51,980 nucleotides of DNA, from positions 1 to 51,980 of the forward strand of contig CANTXF010000048.1 in NCBI GenBank assembly GCA_947853665.1, in the 5' to 3' direction. Shown in pieces: positions 42,730 through 51,745 of this stretch. The position numbers and the translations under genes are program-made. The DNA is from an uncultured Deferribacterales bacterium (GTDB lineage: Bacteria > Chrysiogenota > Deferribacteres > Deferribacterales > Mucispirillaceae). The notes below the pieces were generated by a model. The model was not told where the DNA came from, searched no databases, and was given only the letters and a program-made list of their open reading frames with translations. Numbering within the stretch: position 1 is the stretch's first letter; each line of letters starts with the position of its first letter.

Positions 42730-44076
42730 CTATATGCCGTACTGCTTTCTTTTGCGCCAGAGGGTGGTCTGGTCTATATTAAGCACTTCTGCCGCGTCCT
42801 GTAAAGATTTTGAAGAGTTTATCACAGCTTTTATGTGTTCCTCTTCTATTTTATCGAGGGGCACTTTGTCCCCTATGCGCAGGGTATGGCTTGCGGGGGA
42901 GATATTCTGCGGCAGGTGCTCCGGGCCAATAATATCGCTTTGGCTCAATATGGCTATTCTTTCCACCACGTTGCGAAGCTCGCGGATATTACCTTTCCAC
43001 GGATAGTTTTTAAGTATTTCCATTGCTTCGGGCGTGAAGCCTGTTATTTTTTTGTGATTCTGCGAGGAAAAAAACAGAAGCATTCTGTTTGCCATCGCTT
43101 CTATATCTTCCTTTCTGCCGGAAAGAGGCGGTATTTCTATTTGTATGACGTTCAGCCTGTAGTAGAGGTCTTCCCTGAATCTGCCGTCTTTAACGTATTC
43201 TTCCAGATCGGCGTTGGTGGCGGCGATTATCCTTACGTCTGCTTTTCTTGTTACCGGGTCTCCCAGCCGTTCATAAACTCTTTCCTGTATGAAGCGCAGC
43301 AGTTTCGGCTGTACCTGGAGAGGCACGTCGCCTATTTCGTCAAGAAACAGCGTTCCTCCCTCGCAGGCAGCCACGCGGCCTGCGGTATCTTTTACCGCTC
43401 CGGTAAAGGCGCCCTTAACGTGGCCGAACAGTTCGCTTTCAAGAAGCTCCGGGCTTAAAGACGGGCATGAAACTACCCCCATAGGCCCCATCGCCCGAGG
43501 GCTCCAATTATGTATCGCCTTTGCAAGAGCGGTTTTGCCCGTTCCGCTGGATCCTCTTATAAGCACTACCGCCTCCGAAGCAGCCGCCTGTTTTGCCGTT
43601 TCTACCGCAAGCTGCATTTCGGGGCTGGAAGATGTGAAATCTATTTCAGGATTTATTTTTTCCATATCCTCCTTAAGCCGGGCGATCTGCGATTCCATAT
43701 TTCTGATTTCGCCGATTTTTTCTGCGGCGATATAAATCTGCTCCGGGGCAAACGGCTTCGCTATATAATCGAAAGCGCCTCTCCGCATAGCTTCTACGGC
43801 CGTATTGACGGACGCGTAAGCCGTCATGACTATTATTTTCATCCACGGGCTGCGCGCGGTGAGGGCGCCTATTATGTCAAGCCCATTGTCAGCGCCGAGA
43901 CGCAGATCAAGAAACGCCATATCAAAAACCTGCCTTCCGGCTTCGTTTAAAGCGTCTTTGGCGCTTCCCGCAGCGGTGGTTCTGTGCCCGGCGGATTCGA
44001 GACACATTGAAAGGGTTTTTCTTATGTTTGCTTCGTCGTCTATTATAAGAATATTGAGAGATGCTTTTTTTACCAT
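42730..44076 (-). CDS. Sigma-54-dependent response regulator (NtrC/AlgB type)
   Basis: The 448-residue protein has a receiver domain (1-125, phospho-acceptor Asp57 in AFLDLR), an AAA+ domain (Walker A GSSGTGKT, GAFTGA loop, Walker B GGTLFLDEIG) and a C-terminal Fis-type helix-turn-helix (SLQDAAEVLNIDQTTLWRKRK). It is the evident partner of the adjacent kinase and should activate the sigma-54 promoter ahead of kdp. No ribosome site precedes ATG 44076; a TATAAT at 44088-44083 would start a leaderless transcript there. Confidence 0.93.
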   Translation of the reverse strand: MVKKASLNILIIDDEANIRKTLSMCLESAGHRTTAAGSAKDALNEAGRQVFDMAFLDLRLGADNGLDIIGALTARSPWMKIIVMTAYASVNTAVEAMRRGAFDYIAKPFAPEQIYIAAEKIGEIRNMESQIARLKEDMEKINPEIDFTSSSPEMQLAVETAKQAAASEAVVLIRGSSGTGKTALAKAIHNWSPRAMGPMGVVSCPSLSPELLESELFGHVKGAFTGAVKDTAGRVAACEGGTLFLDEIGDVPLQVQPKLLRFIQERVYERLGDPVTRKADVRIIAATNADLEEYVKDGRFREDLYYRLNVIQIEIPPLSGRKEDIEAMANRMLLFFSSQNHKKITGFTPEAMEILKNYPWKGNIRELRNVVERIAILSQSDIIGPEHLPQNISPASHTLRIGDKVPLDKIEEEHIKAVINSSKSLQDAAEVLNIDQTTLWRKRKQYGI

Positions 44077-44211
44077 GACGCCATTATAATTTATGAAGCG
44101 TATTTTTTCTATATGAAATGGCCTTTTTTAAACCGGACGGCTTTCTTTATAAAGCGGCGTATGTCAGGGCGCGTAAGCCGGCGCGCCGGAAAGCGTATAA
44201 CAAAAATATCC

Positions 44212-44241
44212 TTGACAACCCGAAGATATTGCGAATATCAT
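44212..44241 (+). promoter_or_regulatory. tpx promoter with a perfect dyad in its spacer
   Basis: TTGACA (44212-44217) is 18 bp from TATCAT (44236-44241). The perfect dyad GATATTGCGAATATC (44225-44239) fills the space and touches the -10, a place where a repressor would block polymerase. The responsible regulator is not in view. Confidence 0.55.
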
Positions 44242-44268
44242 TAAAAAAATAAAGGAGAGTAAAACTGT

Positions 44269-44772
44269 ATGAATAAAGTAACGATGAATGGAAGCGAAAT
44301 AGCTCTGAAAGGCTCGTACCCGAAAGCGGGGGATAAAATATCAGATTTTGCCTTAAGGGCTGGCGATATGAGCGTTAAAGGCTTAAAGGATTATGCGGGC
44401 AAGGTTCTTGTGATTCTTACCGTGCCTTCGATAGATACTCCCGTGTGCGATATGGAGCTTCAAAAATTTAATAAAGACGCGGGGGCTTTGCCGGAGGATA
44501 TAAAAATCATAGGCGTAAGCGCCGATCTTCCCTTTGCCCAGTCCAGGTGGGCGGCGGAAATGGGTGTTAAAAACATAACCATGCTGTCCGACCATTTCGA
44601 TATGGGGTTTGCCGAAAGCCACGGCGTTCATATGAAGGATTTAAGGCTTCTGGCCAGGGCTGTTTTTGTTTACGACAAGAGCGGAAATCTGGTTTACGAT
44701 GAACTTGTCGGGGAAGTTACTAAAGAGCCGGATTACGGCAAGGCGGTGGAGGCGGCTAAAAAAGCCCTCTGA
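44269..44772 (+). CDS. tpx: Thiol peroxidase, one-cysteine form
   Basis: The 167-residue protein matches Tpx throughout. The peroxidatic Cys60 lies in PSIDTPVCDME. The resolving Cys of E. coli Tpx (Cys95, in LPFAQxRFC) is Ala95 here, and Cys60 is the only cysteine in the protein. It reduces peroxides but must be recycled through an external thiol or an intermolecular route. AAAGGAGAG precedes the ATG. It is a single-gene unit. Confidence 0.95.
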   Translation: MNKVTMNGSEIALKGSYPKAGDKISDFALRAGDMSVKGLKDYAGKVLVILTVPSIDTPVCDMELQKFNKDAGALPEDIKIIGVSADLPFAQSRWAAEMGVKNITMLSDHFDMGFAESHGVHMKDLRLLARAVFVYDKSGNLVYDELVGEVTKEPDYGKAVEAAKKAL

Positions 44773-44825
44773 TTATGAAAGGCTGGGTTATTATTTATTA
44801 CGGCCCGTATTTTAAAGATTATAAA

Positions 44826-44850
44826 AAAGCCCCCGTTAACCGGGGGCTTT
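44826..44850. terminator. Bidirectional terminator between tpx and the molbindin gene
   Basis: AAAGCCCCCG pairs with CGGGGGCTTT around TTAAC, with A- and T-runs on both sides. Confidence 0.88.
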
Positions 44851-44868
44851 ATACGTTCTGCTGTTAAG

Positions 44869-45078
44869 CTATTCCACGCCTACCATTACGGAAGTGGCCT
44901 TGATTACGGCTATCGCTGCGGAGCCCTCTTTAATGCCCAGCTCTTTAATGGCGTCCATAGAGATTGTGGCGCTTATTACGTTTCCTCCGCCTATGTCTAT
45001 TTTGACTATGGCGTTGACTGCGCCTTTCTCGATTGCCACTACTTTACCTTTAAGCTGATTTCTTGCGCTTAATTTCAT
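44869..45078 (-). CDS. Molbindin (single Mop-domain molybdate-binding protein)
   Basis: The 69-residue protein is one TOBE/Mop domain: SARNQLKGKVVAIEKGAVNAIVKIDIGG and ISMDAIKELGIKEGSAAIAVIKATSVMVGV. Such proteins assemble as hexamers that store or buffer molybdate in the cytoplasm. GGAGGCATTG lies before the ATG. It fits the molybdate demand of the reductases here, though it is 36 kb from modABC. Confidence 0.93.
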   Translation of the reverse strand: MKLSARNQLKGKVVAIEKGAVNAIVKIDIGGGNVISATISMDAIKELGIKEGSAAIAVIKATSVMVGVE

Positions 45079-45242
45079 TACAATGCCTCCATGTATTTAA
45101 CATACGCTTTATCTTATCATCGGTCCGGCCGTTGTCAATATCTTATAGGGCGTAAATATTATTTGATATAAAGCCGATTTAGGCTATTATTTTGCAGAGT
45201 GCAGAGCTCTTTTGAATATAATAATAGGTTGGTTTAATTAAA

Positions 45243-46151
45243 ATGATAAATAAGGTTTTCGTCGCCGGAGGCACGGGATTTGTTGGCTCCCATGTGATAA
45301 ACGCGCTGTTTGCAAGGGGTTTAGGGGTTAAAGCCCTTTCTAAAAACGATTCCAGAGGATTTATGCCAGACGGAGCTGAGATCGTTCCCGGGGATATACT
45401 CAGCCCCGATGGCTGGAAAGATTCCGTTTCGGACTGCTCGGCTTTTATAAATCTTGTCGGCATAATAAGGGAATACCCGAAAGAGGGGGTCACTTTTGAT
45501 AAAATCCATGTGGAAGCCGTAAAAAATATAACATATATATGCCGTGAAGCGGGCATAAGCAGGCTTTTGCATATATCCGCCGCCGGAGCGTCTCCGGAGG
45601 GCGTGAGCAGGTACCTTGCTACAAAATATCAGGCAGAGGAGCTTATTATGGCTTCCGGCCTTAATTATACCATATTCCGGCCTTCTCTGATATTCGGGCC
45701 TGAGGATAAATCCGTAAATACTTTTGCGAAAGTAATAAGGTCTGTGGGGGCTTTTCCCGTATTCGGAAACGGAGGGTATATGTTTGAACCGGTGTATGTC
45801 GGCGATGTGGCGGAGGCGGTTGCAAAAAGCGTGGACAGCCCGGATTGCTATGACAGAACCTTTTGCCTTGGAGGGCCGGACACGATTAGTTACAGAGATA
45901 TAATAATAAGCGTTGCCTCCTCAATGGAGGAAAAGGTATATTTGCCCTCCGTGCCTGTAAGCGCAGCCAGAAAGATTACTTCTCTCATGGGCAGATTCAG
46001 ATTTTATCCTTTAACGAGAGATCAGCTTGAAATGCTTTTGGAGGGAAACGTCTGCAAAAGCTCCGAAATTTTCTCAATATTGGGCATAAAACGCAAGAGC
46101 CTGCATAAATATCTGGAAGAACGTTTTTCACATTTCAGAAACGGTCGTTAG
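45243..46151 (+). CDS. Atypical SDR / NAD(P)-binding epimerase-like protein
   Basis: The 302-residue protein has the Rossmann motif VFVAGGTGFVGSHVINAL, INLVGIIREYP, a RYLATKYQAEELI segment and FRPSLIFGPEDKS. This is the pattern of the complex-I NDUFA9-like group of atypical SDR proteins, often linked to quinone or lipid metabolism. The usual Ser-Tyr-Lys triad is altered, so catalysis is uncertain. The ribosome site is weak. No operon partner is visible. Confidence 0.82.
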   Translation: MINKVFVAGGTGFVGSHVINALFARGLGVKALSKNDSRGFMPDGAEIVPGDILSPDGWKDSVSDCSAFINLVGIIREYPKEGVTFDKIHVEAVKNITYICREAGISRLLHISAAGASPEGVSRYLATKYQAEELIMASGLNYTIFRPSLIFGPEDKSVNTFAKVIRSVGAFPVFGNGGYMFEPVYVGDVAEAVAKSVDSPDCYDRTFCLGGPDTISYRDIIISVASSMEEKVYLPSVPVSAARKITSLMGRFRFYPLTRDQLEMLLEGNVCKSSEIFSILGIKRKSLHKYLEERFSHFRNGR

Positions 46152-46390
46152 AAAGGTAGAAAGTTTTATGAAAAATTCTCCCGCAATTCATCCTTTTGCG
46201 GTAGTCGTAAGGTCGTGAGGTATGCTTATAACGGAGGATTCAAGGCGGAAAGGAAAATTTATCCTGATCGTTCGATAAACCTACCCCTAGCAGGCTAATT
46301 GCCTTTAATCCGTCCGCATTAGGCAGAAACGTTGAGATTAACGGCATGGACGCCTGTAAATCGTGTTATATTCTCCCATATCGCGGATTT

Positions 46391-48037
46391 TTATCTTTTT
46401 CTAAGTTCGGTACGGCGTATTTTTCCGCTTATGGTTTTAGGGAGCTTGTTTACAAAGTCTATGACTCTGGGGTATTTATAATTGGCCGTTACTGATTTTA
46501 CATAGTCCTGTATTTCTTTTGCGAGTTTTTTGCCGGCCAGATTTTTGTATTTGTCCGTAAGCACTATTGTGGCTTTTACCACCTGACCTCTCATAGGATC
46601 TTCCACTCCGGTAACGGCACATTCCAGCACGGCCTCGTGCTTCATAAGCACGCTTTCCACTTCGAAAGGGCTTATACGGTATCCGGCGCTTTTAATTATA
46701 TCGTCCGCTCTTCCGATAAACCATAAATACCCGTCTTTATCGCGCCACGCCACGTCTCCGGTGTAGTATATGTCGTTATGCCATACGCGGTTCGTGCGTT
46801 CAGGCTCTCTGTAATATTCCTTGAAAAGACCTATGGGTTTTTTATCTTTAGTATGTATAACTATCTGCCCGTGTTCCCCCACATCGGCAAGTCTGCCGTC
46901 CGACGTAAGTAAATCCACATGATACTGCGGGTTAGGAACTCCCATGGAACCGGGTTTAGGCTCTATCCAGGGAAAAGTAGCTACCGTAAGGGTAGTTTCC
47001 GTTTGCCCGAAGCCTTCTTTAAGTTTAATTCCGGTCAGCTTGCGGAAAGCTTCGTAAACCGCCGGGTTAAGAGCTTCGCCGGCGATTGTGCAATGCTCCA
47101 GTGAAGAAAGGTCGTACTTTGTGAGATCCTCTTTGATCATAAAGCGAAACACCGTTGGAGGAGCGCAGAAAGACGTTATTTTATATTTTTCGATAAGCTT
47201 CAGTATCTGCATTGGAGTAAACTGTTCGTGGTCGTATACGAATACGTTGGCTCCGGCTATCCACTGGCCGTACAGCTTTCCCCATACGGCTTTGCCCCAG
47301 CCGGTGTCGGCTATGGTAAGATGCAGGCTTTTTTCGTTAAGGTTGTGCCAGAAACATCCGGTCACTATGTGGCCCAAAGGGTACAGATAATCGTGGGCCG
47401 CCATTTTCGGATTTGCTGTCGTTCCGGAAGTAAAGTATATAAGCGAAATGTCGTCGTTGGAATTAGGGTGCTCGGGGCGTTTGAAAGGGGCGGCGTTCTC
47501 TATGCCTTTCTGAAAATCCTCCCATCCGTCCGGCACGAAAGGGCCTATGGACACGCGCCTTTTTACGGAAGGAGAGTATGGCATGGCGTTATCCACCTGC
47601 TCGGTTATCTGCTCCTCTCCCACGGTTACTATCATTTTGATCAGGGCCGCGTTGTTCCTGTAGACTATATCTTTACTCATAAGCATATGCGTGGCCGGTA
47701 TGGCGACGGCTCCCAGCTTATGAAGGGCCAGCATGCAGAACCAGAATTCGAACCTTCTTTTCAGTATAAGCATTACCATGTCCCCCCGGCCTATGCCGAG
47801 AGACTGGAAATAAGAAGCGGTCATGTCGGAATACTCTTTCATGTCCTTAAAGGTAAAATCTATGTGCCTGTCTTTATCGTTTACCCAGCAAAGAGCTTTT
47901 TTGCCGGGCTCCTGTTCGGCCCAGGCGTCCACGACGTCATAGGCGAAATTAAAGTTTTCGGGGGGATTTATTTTAAAATTCTTGATGAAATCTTCCTGAG
48001 AATCGAATTTTGTCTTTGTAATAAATTTTTCTACCAC
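46391..48037 (-). CDS. AMP-forming acyl-CoA synthetase (medium-chain/acetyl-CoA synthetase-like)
   Basis: The 548-residue protein has the adenylate motif YFTSGTTANPKM, GFGQTETTL, YTGDVAWRDKDGYLWFIGRADD and the C-terminal lysine in LPKTISGKIRR. It activates a carboxylic acid to its CoA ester; chain length cannot be told, although the sequence pattern resembles medium-chain ligases. It starts with GTG after AAGGAC. It is a single gene with long flanks on both sides. Confidence 0.92.
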   Translation of the reverse strand: MVEKFITKTKFDSQEDFIKNFKINPPENFNFAYDVVDAWAEQEPGKKALCWVNDKDRHIDFTFKDMKEYSDMTASYFQSLGIGRGDMVMLILKRRFEFWFCMLALHKLGAVAIPATHMLMSKDIVYRNNAALIKMIVTVGEEQITEQVDNAMPYSPSVKRRVSIGPFVPDGWEDFQKGIENAAPFKRPEHPNSNDDISLIYFTSGTTANPKMAAHDYLYPLGHIVTGCFWHNLNEKSLHLTIADTGWGKAVWGKLYGQWIAGANVFVYDHEQFTPMQILKLIEKYKITSFCAPPTVFRFMIKEDLTKYDLSSLEHCTIAGEALNPAVYEAFRKLTGIKLKEGFGQTETTLTVATFPWIEPKPGSMGVPNPQYHVDLLTSDGRLADVGEHGQIVIHTKDKKPIGLFKEYYREPERTNRVWHNDIYYTGDVAWRDKDGYLWFIGRADDIIKSAGYRISPFEVESVLMKHEAVLECAVTGVEDPMRGQVVKATIVLTDKYKNLAGKKLAKEIQDYVKSVTANYKYPRVIDFVNKLPKTISGKIRRTELRKR

Positions 48038-48491
48038 AATACGTCCTTGTTGTATAAGGAATTTTAAAAAGCCATATAGACGGATAAAACGCCCTGTCTA
48101 AAAATAACAATTATATCTTTTTCATATCCGTTGGCAAGGTGTTTTTTAGGCTGAAAACAAAAAGCCGGTGCCGCCCTGAAGTAATATTTTTCTTAAATAT
48201 TTAATATCCGGGCTCTGTTGAAAAGGGTTTGCCGCAAAGCTCCTTTTTCCGCCCGGCGGCGCGTATTTTTTTGTTTTTCATACTGCTTACGCTGCTTTTG
48301 AGGCTGGAAATACGCAGGACCGCCGTGCTGCCCGCGTCCTTTGAGGAAAATATATGTTAAGTTTATGATTACAGGCAGGGTATATGCGAAAGCGCCGCTT
48401 TCTGCCGGTTCCATGCTTTAACTTACCGCCGCCAGGTTTTTCTTAACTATTGGGGCGCTTCGTTTTTTATAAGCCTCTGTTAAACGCCGCG
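48038..48491. other. Intergenic region without a supported gene
   Basis: About 450 bases. A 73-residue minus-strand frame (48193-48414) lacks a ribosome site and domain features, so it is not accepted. Short GC-rich inverted segments occur near 48240-48260. No RNA gene, repeat family or insertion remnant was recognised. Confidence 0.4.
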
Positions 48492-49325
48492 TCAGCTTCC
48501 GTACGCTTCTCTTAATATCTTTATCTCTTCCGCATATCCGGGAAGTTCGTTGGGAGTTTCCAGAATAAAAGGAAGATGTTTTAACCTTGGGTTATTTATT
48601 ATGTTCTCAATGGCGGCAAGCCCTATCGTTCCTTTTCCTATTATTTCATGCCTGTCTTTGCGGCTGTCAAAAGGCATCATGCTGTCGTTTAGATGCATGG
48701 CTTTAAGTCTTTCGAGCCCTACGATTTTATCGAATTTATCAAGAACTCCGTCCAGGTCGTTTACTATATCGTACCCGGCAGAATAGAGGTGGCAGGAATC
48801 CATGCATACGCCCACCTTTTCCGGGACTTCAAGCCTGTCTATTATGGCCCTGAGCTCTTCGAAGGTGGAGCCCATTTCGCTGCCTTTTCCGGACATGGTT
48901 TCCAGCAGCAATATCGTTGCCTGGGAGGGATTAAGCACCTGATTAAGGGTGTCCGCTATAAGCTCTACGCCTTTTTCCGGCCCCTGGCCCACATGGCTGC
49001 CCGGATGTATGTTGTAATAATTGCCCGGCAGATATTCCATATTGGCCATGTCCTCTTTCATAGCGTTTCTTGCAAATTCCCTCAGCCCCTGGTCGGAAGC
49101 GCAGGCGTTAAGAGTATATGGAGCGTGGGCCACAAGGGGGGCGAACGAACGCTCTTTCATGAGTTTTACAAGGGCTTGGGCGTCCGGTATATCCATAGCT
49201 TTCGCTTTGCTGCCTCTCGGATTTCTGCTGAAATACTGAAAAGTGTTGGCGTTTATGCCTACGGCTTCTTTGCCCATATGTTCGTAGCCCTTTGAAGACG
49301 ACAGATGGCATCCTATATTTAGCAT
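48492..49325 (-). CDS. nfo: Endonuclease IV (AP endonuclease)
   Basis: The 277-residue protein matches Nfo, with zinc-site motifs [51 protein letters not shown] and ILETP. It cuts DNA at abasic sites in base-excision repair. GGGAGAAAC precedes the ATG. It precedes nothing in an operon; the tetR-like gene is 78 bases away on the same strand. Confidence 0.95.
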   Translation of the reverse strand: MLNIGCHLSSSKGYEHMGKEAVGINANTFQYFSRNPRGSKAKAMDIPDAQALVKLMKERSFAPLVAHAPYTLNACASDQGLREFARNAMKEDMANMEYLPGNYYNIHPGSHVGQGPEKGVELIADTLNQVLNPSQATILLLETMSGKGSEMGSTFEELRAIIDRLEVPEKVGVCMDSCHLYSAGYDIVNDLDGVLDKFDKIVGLERLKAMHLNDSMMPFDSRKDRHEIIGKGTIGLAAIENIINNPRLKHLPFILETPNELPGYAEEIKILREAYGS

Positions 49326-49403
49326 ATTTGTAGTTTCTCCCGTATTTTGTTTTTAATTAAACATCATGAAATGTTAAAAGACCAGCGGAAATTAAGCCTG
49401 AAA

Positions 49404-49958
49404 TTAGATTTTTGCGTTGACGGCGGCGATAAATGCCTTGATAAAGCGCTCTTTGGTAGTGTTTTCATCAGCTTCCGCGCATTGGAACACCTCGAAAATT
49501 AAAGCGTCTATTATTCCCATAATCATAAGGGACTTTATTTCCAGCTCTTCTTCTGAGTCGTCCGGTTTTACTATACGGGTTATTTCTTTATAGACGTTTT
49601 TGTTTCTGGAAGTGAATATCCGGTTGAAATTTTTGTCGGTTTCAAGCATCTCGTAAGCGTAGAGCCTTCCGAGAATTCTGTTTTCCCATACTTCTTCATA
49701 TGTTTTTTCGGCGGCGAGGTAAAGATCCGCTTCCGATTTTACCAAACCGGAGTGTAAAAACCTTTCTTCCAGGCCGTTGCCGATAGTGTTGCTCGCCTGA
49801 CGGAAACAATCCTCTTTGTTGGAGAAATAAAGGTAAAAAGTTCCTTTGCCTACTCCGGCCCGCTCGGTTATATCGCTTATCCTCATGCTGCGGTAGCTTT
49901 TTTCCCTGACGATATCAAGCATCGCGTTGAGTAGCTTTTCACGTTTATTTCCGCCCAT
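49404..49958 (-). CDS. TetR-family transcription regulator
   Basis: The 184-residue protein has the TetR helix-turn-helix at about residues 20-55 (ISDITERAGVGKGTFYLYFSNKEDCF) and a helical ligand domain. The neighbours do not include an efflux pump or obvious target. There is no ribosome site before ATG 49958, while the promoter -10 lies 7 bases upstream, so the mRNA is probably leaderless. Confidence 0.9.
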   Translation of the reverse strand: MGGNKREKLLNAMLDIVREKSYRSMRISDITERAGVGKGTFYLYFSNKEDCFRQASNTIGNGLEERFLHSGLVKSEADLYLAAEKTYEEVWENRILGRLYAYEMLETDKNFNRIFTSRNKNVYKEITRIVKPDDSEEELEIKSLMIMGIIDALIFEVFQCAEADENTTKERFIKAFIAAVNAKI

Positions 49959-49964
49959 TCGTGT

Positions 49965-49993
49965 TTAATATCAAAAAAAGCACGGGTTGTCAA
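49965..49993 (-). promoter_or_regulatory. tetR-like gene promoter
   Basis: TTGACA (49993-49988) and TATTAA (49970-49965) are separated by 17 bp. Transcription would begin at about 49958, the A of the ATG. Confidence 0.65.
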
Positions 49994-50296
49994 TTAAATG
50001 AAACGTGAACAGGGCGTTTTGTGCGGCTAATACATTTTTCAACATAGTGTTAATGTGACGTCTGCGGCCGGATTTCGTGCGCTGCTTGCGTTTATAGACC
50101 GCAACTATTCCTTAACATACCGCAAAATAGGATTATCATATTATATATTAGATATTTGCAATTATTTAAGTAAGCAATTTTTTAAAAACTTTTTTGAACC
50201 GTCCGGCAAGTTTATATACCAGCCGTCCCTGTTAAAAACAGCTTCTAAAAAATATTATAAACAAAAATATCATGGAAAAATAAACAGCACCGCAAA
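49994..50296 (+). promoter_or_regulatory. Upstream region of the third MocR-like gene with paired CCGTCC repeats
   Basis: In this 300-base gap, ACCGTCC (50198-50204) and GCCGTCC (50222-50228) stand 24 bp apart. The second is followed by CTGTTAA in the -35 region, 17 bp before a -10 TATTAT (50253-50258). The start codon is at 50297. No gene or RNA is seen in the rest of the AT-rich stretch. Confidence 0.6.
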
Positions 50297-51736
50297 ATGA
50301 AGAAAAACGACGGCAAATGGATTCCTAAATATAAGGAAATTGCCAATAAAATATATGACAGCATAATTAAAAATAAACTGCTTGGCGGTGCCAAACTGCC
50401 TGGAGGCAGAAGCCTTGCTTCTTATTACGGCGTCAGTAAGAATACGGTTTATGAAGCCCTGGAATACCTGGAAAGGGAAGGGGTAATAGAAATTAAAAGG
50501 GACCTTGGTTCTTTTGTAACTAAAGAAGCCTGGGCCGCCGCCATGAACGGAAGCCCCGATTGGGAAAGCTACATACACCACGGATGGCAGCGTATAAGAG
50601 ACCCGATACTCGACAACGTGTATTGTAAAGAAAGCTCCTCCCACGGCGAGGATATATACATAAGCATAGACTGCCTGCACGAAAGCTTCAACGCGGGCAA
50701 GTATGTTCTTGATACCCTTAAAGACGTATCTTTTGAAATCGCTTCAGATAACCCCCTTACGACGTATGAATTTCAAGGCTCCGTTAATCTGCGTAAAACG
50801 GTAGCTTCATATCTTTCCGGCCGATGGAAATGTCCGGATATAGATTACGGCAATATTATAATAACTCCCGGATTGCCCAATTCCATAGACGTTATATTTA
50901 AAGGCCTCAGCAGTCAGGGGGATATAATTTATACGGAAAATCCTATCTTTTGCCTGCCGATGCAGCAGCTTCTTTCTCTGGGGCAGAGAGTTATCGGCAT
51001 AGAAATGGACGATGAAGGCATAATCGTCGAAGACCTTTATAAAAATTTCAGAAAGTCGGAACGCCCCATGCTTATGGTATCTCCCAACGGTCATTATCCT
51101 ACCGGGCGCAGCATGAGTGTAGAAAGGCGTAAAGAATTACTTGAAATGTGCGCTGCCGTTAATCTGCCCATAGTGGAGATGGATTCGATGTATGATTTTG
51201 ACGAGCCCATGCCATCCTTAATGAGCATGGATAAACATAATCTCGTTATATATCTTGGTTCTATCGCCGTTCCATATGCTTTCGGCCTGGGTACAAGCTG
51301 GATACTTGCCCCTGATTATCTCGTCAAAAGATTAGGCGTGGTATCCATGGAAAGCAACCATTATCCGGCGCATATTACCCACGTAATAACGGAAAAGCTG
51401 TTGGCGAACGGCCATTACGACAGATTCGTAGCCGGATTTATGCCTATGATGAGAAAACGCATGGACCTTACCAATAGGCTTTTAAATAAATACTTTGCCG
51501 ATCTTGCCTCCTGGTACGGAGAGAGCAAAAGAGGCATTATTTATATTAAGATGAACGATAATATAAGCGTCAGAAAAATGTCAAGATATGCGGACGGCGT
51601 AAGGTTTGCGTCCGGAGCTATTTTTGATAAAGACGATAATTCACATATAATTTTAAATCCCTTTTCTATGTCCGAATCAGACCTTGAAGAAGGTCTTAAA
51701 CGCCTCCAAAAAGCGGCTTTTGCCGGCTATAAATAA
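50297..51736 (+). CDS. MocR-like transcription regulator without the PLP lysine (copy 3)
   Basis: The 479-residue protein is a close relative of copy 1. The winged helix (about 8-78) has the same core VSKNTVYEALE, and a shared SPDW...GWQR segment follows. In the aminotransferase-like domain the Schiff-base motif reads GSIAV, so Val325 replaces lysine, and the pyridine-contact motif reads EMD. YPTG of the N-terminal loop is kept. The ribosome site is weak. Paired repeats flank both its own promoter and that of the next gene, so it likely controls both. Confidence 0.88.
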   Translation: MKKNDGKWIPKYKEIANKIYDSIIKNKLLGGAKLPGGRSLASYYGVSKNTVYEALEYLEREGVIEIKRDLGSFVTKEAWAAAMNGSPDWESYIHHGWQRIRDPILDNVYCKESSSHGEDIYISIDCLHESFNAGKYVLDTLKDVSFEIASDNPLTTYEFQGSVNLRKTVASYLSGRWKCPDIDYGNIIITPGLPNSIDVIFKGLSSQGDIIYTENPIFCLPMQQLLSLGQRVIGIEMDDEGIIVEDLYKNFRKSERPMLMVSPNGHYPTGRSMSVERRKELLEMCAAVNLPIVEMDSMYDFDEPMPSLMSMDKHNLVIYLGSIAVPYAFGLGTSWILAPDYLVKRLGVVSMESNHYPAHITHVITEKLLANGHYDRFVAGFMPMMRKRMDLTNRLLNKYFADLASWYGESKRGIIYIKMNDNISVRKMSRYADGVRFASGAIFDKDDNSHIILNPFSMSESDLEEGLKRLQKAAFAGYK

Positions 51737-51745
51737 TACTTTCCC

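Noticed and set aside
46152-46390. Small 16-residue frame and possible RNA in the gap after the SDR gene
   Set aside because: No ribosome site, no conserved fold, and only one unpaired CCGTCC copy (near 46308), so it does not match the repeat operator.
48193-48414. 73-residue minus-strand open frame in the gap before nfo
   Set aside because: No start signal or domain; rich in Gln, Lys and Arg runs typical of chance frames.
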